From NCBI GenBank assembly GCA_902651635.1, contig CACRSC010000152.1, positions 1 through 22,710 on the forward strand: 22,710 nt of DNA, in the 5' to 3' direction. Made by a program: the position numbers and the translations under genes. Below are positions 15,935 through 22,710 of the stretch, piece by piece (positions within the stretch are counted from its first letter, which is position 1; every line of letters begins with the position of its first letter). Below the pieces are notes generated by a model that was given only the letters and a program-made list of their open reading frames with translations, did no database searches and had not been told where the DNA came from. The DNA comes from Mastigamoeba balamuthi (Eukaryota > Evosea > Mastigamoebida > Mastigamoebidae).

Positions 15935-18213
15935 TCACTCGACGGTGTAGAGCTCGGCTGCGACACACCCAGAGCTCCCCTCGCTGCCGCCCACGAGGCC
16001 CGGATTGCCGAACGTGTCCGATGGCCGGCTGCTCACCACCAGGTCGGCGCTCAGCTCCAGGGCCCCGGCGCCGATGCTCAGCGAGTCGGTGTGGGAGAGC
16101 ACAAAGTAGTTGTTGGCCAGCGTGGCCCCGTACTGCTGCGCCCGTGGCCTCAGAGTGAACACGCAGCACTCGCCGTCTCCAGTGTACGCGTGGTGGCGAG
16201 CCAGCGACACCGAGAGGTAGCAGCCCATCACAGAGTCGTCGGCCAGTTTGAGGACGAGCAGCAGCGGGGCTGTGCCCTGGGCCCTCTCGACGAGCCTGTC
16301 GAGGGTGTAGCCGTCCCTGCTGGCCCTGTAGAGCAGCCGGGGGTCCAGCACGGCGAACCTCTGGGGCAGGAACGACCACAGCACCTCCATCTGCACGATT
16401 GAGATGTGAGGAGATGGCGGAGGTGGAAGCTCTGGAGCGGACCTCGACATCGGTGAAGATCCCCGAGGGCTCCTGGAGCTTGGGCCTGTAGTAGACCTCG
16501 ATGGTGGGCTCCGGCAACGCAACATTGGTGTTTGCACTGTAACCGATCCTCCAGAGGGCGCTGCGGCTGAGGCTGAAGCGGAAGGCAGTCTTGATCAGCG
16601 AGCAGGGGTCCTGCTGCGCAGTCACGCGGTTCAGCGTCGCAAAGATCTCGGAGTGCGGGACGCCCTCCTTGAGCTCCATAAGGGCCTGCCTGGCGTGTTG
16701 CAGCAGGGCGAGGCCCACTCGGTAGAAGATCTTGGTGCCCTCGCTCAGGTAGCAGTCCACGACCCTGTGGCAACAGTCGAGACTCGGTGAGAAACTCACG
16801 TGTCATCGGAGGGCCTGCGAGCGGACCTGAGGACCATGTGGTAGGGCAGCGTGTCCACGAACATCCTAGTGAACCATTGGTGTGCCAGCTCGACCCACTT
16901 GACCCCCAGTTCCATGCCCCCTGCGTTCGGAAAAGCGTCGAGTTGGCTCAAAGCGAATTGTGGGTGTTGCGAACACTTGTGGAGGGCGGGCATCTGGCGG
17001 GCGAGCAGCGCGTCGAAGGTGCAGCAGGCCACCGACAGGCCCCTGCGGTCCATGTTCCACAGCCCGTCGCTCTCTGAGCGCTTGAGGACCTCGAGCACGG
17101 CGACGTAGGCCTCCTTCTCGGGCATGAAGCCCAGAAGAGCCAACACTGCACACATACCGCGAATTCGCCCGCACACCATTCCCCAAATTAGTCTGGAATT
17201 GCAAAAACCGCTCGGCCTGCGCGAATAGCATCGCACCGAGGTCCGGGGTGCGCGGGCAGTAGGAAACCGAGGACGCTGTGCTGGCGATGGTGCAGAGGAT
17301 GCGCTTGGCCGCGTCGACAGCGTCCGGGCACGTCTTGTGGCTGCTGGGAGCAAACACTCCGCCAAACTGAAGTAAAATGCAAGCGATCAGCGCACTAGCG
17401 AGGTGGAGCCGCTGCAGAGGTGGGAACAAGGCACTGCGCACCAGCGGGGGCGAGGAGATGAAGGCCGGGGGCCCGTGGGAGCCGAACGTGATGCGAGCGT
17501 CGCGGACGTAGACCTGCGGGTTCGTCTCGAGCACAGCCGTGGCCCCAGTGAGCGCTCCCCACACAACACGGCGCAGGTGGCCAGGCACCCCTCGCCGTAT
17601 GAGGCCCTTGAGGGCCGCAGCGGCCCTCTGGGGGCTCTCGGGTATGGTGACGCTGTTCCACTCGCCGATCTACGATAGACACAGAGTCCGCGAAGTGTTG
17701 AGTCCGCGGAGTTCGCGGGGAAAGTTGCGGTGTGGGCATCAGCGGACCACGCGCGGGGAGAGGCCCTGGCTGCAGGCATAGTCGGGGACTGATAGGCTGC
17801 CAGTGTCCCTGCGCGAAGCACCCGCGACGAGCCCGACGTTGGGAATTGCGCGGTGCGGACGTGGTGAGCGAAGTTTGGCTCGCGGGAAACAAATGGCCCA
17901 GTCGGGGAAATGGGCAGCGCAGGGCCAGCGGCGCACCACGACGAGCGGCTGTACAAGGAGACGTCGCTGCCGTCGAAGCTCTCGTTGCCCGCGCTGGCCC
18001 TCCTCAGTTCTCTGTGGGAGCGCCGCGCGAGAGCGCTGTGAGCCTGCGATGCTATTTTTGACTCGGAGAGCCCACTCGGGGAGCCCCAGAGGCCGAGCGG
18101 GGAAGGGGCAGGGGAGGTGCGCACAGCGATCGGCAGAGCGCGGAGCCAGGGGGCCCCGACACGGTGTGCGCGAGGGCTGTCGAGGGCAGAGGTCCAACAG
18201 CGGTGCCCAGCAT
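15935..18213 (-). CDS. TBC-TLDc protein, TBC1D24-like, copy 3 (9 exons)
   Basis: Minus-strand exons: 18125-18213, 17937-18011, 17748-17808, 17442-17669, 17237-17366, 16975-17145, 16827-16920, 16443-16764 and 15935-16390, giving 541 residues in frame. Exon 1 is 39 nt shorter than in copies 1 and 2 if MLGTAVGPL is the start. An ATG at 18297 in the same frame is an alternative. The TBC region is intermediate between copies 1/2 and copy 4 (YVRDARITFG, SYCPRTPDL, FAPSSHKT), whereas the last exon (TLDc) is almost the same as in copy 1. Every donor has C at +4 (GTGCGC, GTCCGC, GTTCGC, GTGCGA). The role is as for the other copies: membrane-traffic or V-ATPase-linked functions known from the TBC1D24 and TLDc families, not shown here. 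Confidence 0.92.
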
Positions 18214-18228
18214 TGGGTGTTGTCTGCA

Positions 18229-18245
18229 CTTCGGGCAAAGTGTCA
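18229..18245 (-). promoter_or_regulatory. Conserved 17-bp upstream block, copy 3
   Basis: Third occurrence of TGACACTTTGCCCGAAG, here 16 nt upstream of the chosen ATG. Confidence 0.6.
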
Positions 18246-18611
18246 CGCACTGTTGTAATTGCAGCCGTTTGATTTCCGTCTGCCCGCACACCCGCACCCA
18301 AGCGCCGCCACGTCATGGGGGAAATGCAGGCTGCTGGGGGGAGGGCATTGTGCTCTCTGGGGCTGCGGCAGTGTGTTTACGCCGCCAGGTTCTTCGCGGC
18401 GCGCAGGGGGGCCGCAACATGCGGAAACGGGGGCCGAATTGCTTAACGAGTGCAACTGCGTGGAACATTGTTGCACCTGTGTGTCGGCGCCTCGCCACAT
18501 GCGCGAGTGCCTGCTCACCCCCAACCCCCACTGCCGTTCGGTGCCGTCGTCCCGAGCAACGCCAGCGCAGTTACTTACACCAAAACGAGGTTGTGCAACT
18601 GCTCAGCAGTC

Positions 18612-18639
18612 GTGTGTCTGTGTGTGTGTGTGTGTGTGC
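18612..18639. repeat. GT dinucleotide microsatellite
   Basis: An almost pure (GT)n tract of about 28 bp, interrupted by one C, in the spacer upstream of copy 3. Confidence 0.9.
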
Positions 18640-19350
18640 GACGCACAGTAGGTGACCGACAGGTGCTATGGCGTGGATGGATCCAGGGGAGCAGCGCACG
18701 GCGATATCATGCAGATCGATGCGCAGCGGGGGGGCTAAAAGAGTGAGTCACAGACCCCGCAGGCCCTTTTTGGTGGAGCAATCTGATGAATGTTAGTAGG
18801 GCAAAGAGAGTCACGTGAGAAAAATCCCGCTTCCATCAGGGATCCCCGAGAGGGGCAAAGGGCGTCAGAGAAATAGATGCGAATATCTTGTATCTTGTGT
18901 GGAAAAAACCCGCCGGGATAGAAAGAAAAACCGCTCGCGAACCAACTGGTAGTTCTCAGGGAGTTTTCGCCCTGTTTTTATCCCTCGATCTGGTGAAACG
19001 CGCTGACCCGAGGGCACACTGCGGGCACAGGACGTATTCTGCGTGGGCACGGGGGCAGCCTCTGGAGTGTGCGCGGCAGCAGAACTGGAGCCCCCAAAAA
19101 AGAAGAGAGAGGCGGTTGTGTCACCCGCTCTGGTTGCAGTCAGCGCCATCGGGAGACGCCTGTCTGCCTTTGAATGTCTGGAATAGAGAAGCAGCCCGCG
19201 CCTCGGCGCCATGCGAACGGCTGCCATCGCAGCACGGCAATAACTTTATGGGTCCCAAAACGACTTCGAAAAAACACGAGCAACTCCCTCACAAACAGCA
19301 AACGCATTCACACGCCAACGACGACGACGACAACAACAGGCGAGCCGCTG

Positions 19351-21770
19351 CTACTCGACCGTGTAGAGCTCGGCGGCAACGCACTCGTAGCGGGCGCCAG
19401 GGTCGCCTGTGAGGCTGGGGCTGCCGAACGTGGGCGAGGGCTCGCTGGTCACGGCGAGGTTGGCGCAGAGCTCCAGGGCCCCGGCGCCCAGCGACAGCGA
19501 CTCGATCTCGCTCCTGCTGTTCTGCAGCAGCACGAAGAAGTGGTCGCGCGTCGTGGCCCTGTACTGCTGCGCGCGGGGCTTGAGCGTGAAGACGAAACAC
19601 TCGCCGTCGCCGAAGAACCCTGCGGGCGTCTGCGAGCGGTCGAGCGGCACCGAGACGTAGCAGCCCAGCACAGAGGCGTCGGCCAGTTTGAGCACCATCA
19701 GCAGCGGCGCGTAGTCGCGGGCCTTGTCGACGAGGCGCGTCAGCGAGTATCCGTCCCTGCTGGCCTTGTAGAGCGTCCGCGGGTCCAGCACGGCGAACCT
19801 CCGCGGCAGGAACGACCACAGCACCTCCATCTGCACGACTGCGGAGTGAGAGGGGGTGGCTGGCGGAGGCTCTGGGGCGGACCTCGACGTCGGAGAAGAT
19901 CTCCGAGGGCGTGGCGAGCTTGGGCCTGTAGTAGACCTCGATGGCGGGCTGCGGGACGCGGAAGGCCATGTCCGACGACGAGCCGATCCGCCAGAGCGAG
20001 CTGCGGCTGAGGCGGAAGCGGAAGGCCGTCCTGAGCAGCGAGCAGGGGTCCTGCTGCGCCGCCACGCGCGTCAGCGTCGCCAGGAACTCGAGGCGCGACA
20101 CCCCGCGTGGCGCCAGCAGCGCCTGGCGGGCGTTGCGCAGCAGGGCGAGGCCCACGCGGTAGAAGATCTTGGTGCCCTCGTTCAGGTAGCAGTCCACGAC
20201 CCTGCACAGCAGCGGCGACAGACGAGGCTCGGTGAGCAGTTCAATTGGACCTGTTGAAGGGGCGCCGAGAGAGCGGACCTGAGGACGATGGAGTAGGGCA
20301 GTGTGTCCACGAACATCCTCGCGAACCACTGGTGCGCCAGCTCGAACCACTTGACCCCCACCTCCTTGCCCTCTGCGCGTGCGCCAGAGAGGTGAGTTGG
20401 GCTGCTGATCGACTTGGAAATGAATTGGGCCGAACTGAAATGGAAACTAGTGGTGGAGGAGATGCGGACTCTTGTGGAGGGCGGGCATCTGGCGTGCGAG
20501 CAGCGCGTCGAAGGTGCAGCAGGCCACCGACAGGCCCCGGCTGTCCATGTTCCAGCGCCTGTCGCTCTCGGAGCGCTTGAGGACCTCGAGCATGGTGACG
20601 TAGGCCTCCTTCTCGGGCATGAAGCCCAGCAGCGCCAGCACTGCGGCGACGTTGCCCGTCGGTTAGAGAAAACGCAACCGCCCTGCCCGATAGAGCAACG
20701 CCCGGCGGCCAGGGGAGGCGCACAGAGGTCTGGGATGCGCGGGCAGTAGCCCACCGAGGAGACGGTGCTGGCGATGGTGCAGAGGATGCGCTTGGCCGCG
20801 TCGACTGCGTTTGACGACACAAAGTGGCTGCTGGGCGCAAACACCCCGCCAAACTGCGACCCCCAGCCCGCAGTCAGCGGCGGCCGCTGGGGGAGACGAG
20901 GGAGGGCTCTGCTCACGAGCGGGGGCGAGGCGATGAACTTGGGGGGCCCGCGGTGGCCGAAGGTGGAGCGGATGTCGCGGTCGTAGAGGCGCGGGGCCGA
21001 GTCAAGTGAGCCCCTGGCGCCCGTCACGGCAGCCCACACGACGCGCCGCAGGCTGTCGGGCACGCCGCGCCGGATGAGCGCCTTGAGCACCCGCGAGGCC
21101 CGCGCGGGGCTGTCGGGCACGGCAGCGGCGTTCCACTCGGCGATCTGCATCGATGGGGCGCTGAGATGAGTTGTGTGCGTTCTCAGTGGCAGCGAACGAG
21201 AAGACCACGAAAAGCAGCAGAACCCCAGAGAACCCGTTTGAGAAAAAAAAGAAAAACACCGGGGAGGCCGCCCCCCTGCGGCGCGGGCGCACCGTGCGCG
21301 GCGAGAGGCCCTGGTTGGGCACGTAGTTGGGCACGCCGAACGTCCCCGCGTCCCTGCGGGCAGCGAGGAAAAACGCCAGGATTGAGTATGCGGACGCGGC
21401 GACGAGAGAAACTGAGGGCAAAAATAGCGACGACGGAGGACGACCCGCAAAGAGAAAACGGCAGCGCAGGGGCCGCACCACGAGGGCCTGTTGTAGACGG
21501 GCACGTCGCAGCCGTCGAAGCTCTCGTGCGTGGGGCGCGTGGCCTGCAGGTCGCTGCCGCCGGGAGGCCGCTGCGGTCAGCACAGGAGGTGCAGTGTCTG
21601 TGTGGGGCGTTGCAGTGGGCGCACAGCGACCGCGAGAGCGCAGAGCGGCGCGGGTCTGCGGCGAGGGCGCGCGGGGAAGGGTCCCGGGCAGCCGGGGCAG
21701 CTGCAGGGCAGGAGGTGGGGCCGGGGGACGAGCCAAGCACAGAGCGCAAGAGATCCGAGTGCACTTCCAT
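19351..21770 (-). CDS. TBC-TLDc protein, TBC1D24-like, copy 4 (9 exons)
   Basis: Minus-strand exons: 21625-21770, 21479-21553, 21293-21353, 20917-21144, 20724-20853, 20470-20640, 20279-20372, 19883-20201 and 19351-19830, giving 567 residues in frame. This is the most diverged paralog: RRGVPDSLRRVVWAAVTGA, YDRDIRSTFG, GYCPRIPDL, LLGFMPEKEAY, EGKEVGVKWFELAHQWF, and TLDc from MEVLWSFLPRRFAVLDP to AAELYTVE. Its TLDc exon has 24 extra bases, giving short insertions near LDRSQTPAGFFGDGE and FVLLQNSRSEIESLSLG. The start MEVHSDLLR was chosen because the first intron then matches the paralogs in position and phase (SRSLC-type end, GTGCGC donor). Two TBC exons are preceded by acceptors CGCCGCAG and GCACGCGCAG. 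It lacks the 17-bp upstream block but has a TGACGT core at 21898-21903. Confidence 0.93.
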
Positions 21771-22402
21771 CCACGAGTCACTTAGCTCTGAAAAATGTCA
21801 ACCGCACACACCAACACACCAGCCCCCGCACAAACACGCAATCAAGTTTGGTTGCGGGCATGAAACCACGAAAAAAGAGGCACACCCCCACGTGCGCACG
21901 TCACAGTCGCACACGGCGCTGCACCTAACGCCCTCCAACGCCCTCGCGCATCTTCGCTGCGTGGCTCGTGGATCTTCCACTCTCCACAGGGGGCGCACGG
22001 CGGAGCCCTTGGATTCCTGGCGTGCCGCGCTGCCCCGCTGGCTGCGTCGGGGTCGGCATTTATTGGGCCCCTTCGGTGGGTGCGCGGCGTCGCTGCTGTT
22101 CTGCCGGCTGGGGTTGTTATCAACGCGCGTCGGTTAAGCGTTGCACTCGCTGTTCTGAAATCGGCCACCCCGCAGCAACGTTATGCCCCCGCGTCACCCG
22201 GTGCGGGAACGCGCGGAGGCTGCGAGGTGGGGGCACACATAAAGCCCGACTCGCTGGGGTCCCACCACGACTGCGCCCTCACAGGCAGGGGGCACGGCAT
22301 CGCAGCAGCACTGCGTCCGTTGTTGTTCTTGTTGTTGTTGCCACTCAGCCCTCCCCCTCTCTCGCAGACGCGGCTGTGCCCCACTCGGCCCACCGGGGCG
22401 CC
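21771..22402. promoter_or_regulatory. Promoter region of copy 4 and 3' flank of the E1 gene
   Basis: Contains ACGTCA at 21898-21903 (TGACGT for copy 4), about 130 nt before its start. A minus-strand AATAAA at 22059-22064 and a GTT-rich tract (22319-22341) lie in the E1 3' flank. No other gene is evident. Confidence 0.5.
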
Positions 22403-22710
22403 TCAGTAGAAGAAGAAGCGGATGTTGGGGGTGTTGACGTCGTTGTCGGCGTCGTCGGCGAAGGTGATGACGAGGTCCACAAAGGCCTGCGAGGCGTCGG
22501 CCCTGCGCAGCAGCTCGCGCATGCGCTGGCCCAGCCGCGCCGCGTGCGCTGGCATCATGGCGACGTAGACCATGCGCTGGCCCTGCACGACGGCCGTCAG
22601 CGTCAGCCCCAGGCGCTGCCGCCAGTGCTCCGCAAACTGCGCCAGCGTCATCCCCTCGCGCGTGTCCCGCACGTCCCAGCTGTCCCACGCCGTGAACGAC
22701 GCGCCGCCCG
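22403..22710 (-). CDS. UBA1: Ubiquitin-activating enzyme E1 (UBA1-like), C-terminal end, incomplete at window edge
   Basis: E1 activates ubiquitin with ATP and passes it to E2 enzymes. The visible 102 codons are the C-terminal ubiquitin-fold domain that recruits E2: FTAWDSWDV, GMTLAQFAEHWRQRLGL, VVQGQRMVYVAMMP, then a helix and the final strand NTPNIRFFFY before the stop. Order and spacing agree with the UBA1 C-terminus (WDRFDV, TLQEFLDYF..HGLE, LSQG..LYSFFMP, VPYVRY). The frame continues beyond the window edge, and no intron is visible in this part. A paralogous E1 such as UBA6 cannot be excluded from this domain alone. Confidence 0.85.
   Translation of the reverse strand, partial: GGASFTAWDSWDVRDTREGMTLAQFAEHWRQRLGLTLTAVVQGQRMVYVAMMPAHAARLGQRMRELLRRADASQAFVDLVITFADDADNDVNTPNIRFFFY

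Larger units (their letters stand above)
18214..19350. other. Long spacer between copies 3 and 4
   Basis: 1.1 kb without a recognised gene. It contains the copy 3 upstream elements (17-bp block 18229-18245; ACGTCATG 18310-18317), a GT repeat (18612-18639), and ACG/ACA triplet repeats (19316-19340) close to the copy 4 stop. An open frame at 18888-19412 has biased, repeat-like composition and runs into copy 4 on the other strand, so it was not called. Confidence 0.55.

Noticed and set aside
1100-18639. CRISPR array or mobile element
   Set aside because: The repeats seen are microsatellites, gene paralogs and one contig-scale duplication; no spacer-repeat pattern, transposase or terminal repeats were found.
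18888-19412. 174-codon plus-strand open frame in the copy 3/copy 4 spacer
   Set aside because: Low-complexity, repeat-derived 3' part and overlap with the conserved TLDc exon of copy 4 on the other strand; no recognisable domain.
5188-20247. CAATTGA motif in several introns as a branch-point candidate (5188, 5555, 11128, 20241)
   Set aside because: Its distance to the acceptor varies from about 13 to 60 nt and many introns lack it.

Overview
The window is intron-rich, GC-rich nuclear DNA of a eukaryote, most likely a free-living protist. The evidence is a set of eukaryote-specific genes (PIG-A, E1 ubiquitin-activating enzyme, TBC-TLDc proteins, a class I cyclic-nucleotide phosphodiesterase), each split by short introns whose removal restores conserved protein sequence and frame. 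An amoebozoan such as Mastigamoeba is a guess from general character, not a demonstrated assignment. The 5' splice sites are unusual: 38 of 47 modelled introns have C at +4, with a consensus near GTNCGY.

Layout. 1-535 (-): 5' part of a gene for a membrane protein with one predicted membrane segment. 1079-3225 (-): complete five-exon PIG-A, the catalytic subunit of GPI-GlcNAc transferase, ending in a polyglutamine tail. 3226-3462: short divergent promoter. 3463-3628 and 3630-4579: the end of one contig and the start of another. About 950 bp (PIG-A exon 1, the divergent promoter and the start of a vWA gene) occurs twice, separated by a single N. This looks like two allelic contig ends joined without merging. 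4414-6703 (+): complete six-exon vWA protein gene, two of whose introns are GC-AG. 7066-9809 (+): seven-exon receptor phosphodiesterase. 10294-21770 (-): tandem array of four nine-exon TBC1D24-like TBC-TLDc genes. 22403-22710 (-): 3' end of a UBA1-like E1 enzyme.

The main discovery candidate is the 7066-9809 gene. It encodes a signal peptide, an extracellular domain resembling bacterial TctC/Bug periplasmic solute-binding proteins, one transmembrane helix, and a cytosolic phosphodiesterase domain with all metal and nucleotide-binding residues. This would be a ligand-sensing receptor that controls cAMP or cGMP breakdown using a binding module best known from bacteria. The four neighbouring TBC-TLDc genes share exon structure, lack the canonical Arg and Gln GAP fingers, share promoter motifs (a 17-bp block in three, a TGACGT core in all four), and show signs of gene conversion. 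One copy has lost a splice acceptor. Apart from adjacency and the TGACGT core, nothing in the sequence ties the receptor to the array.
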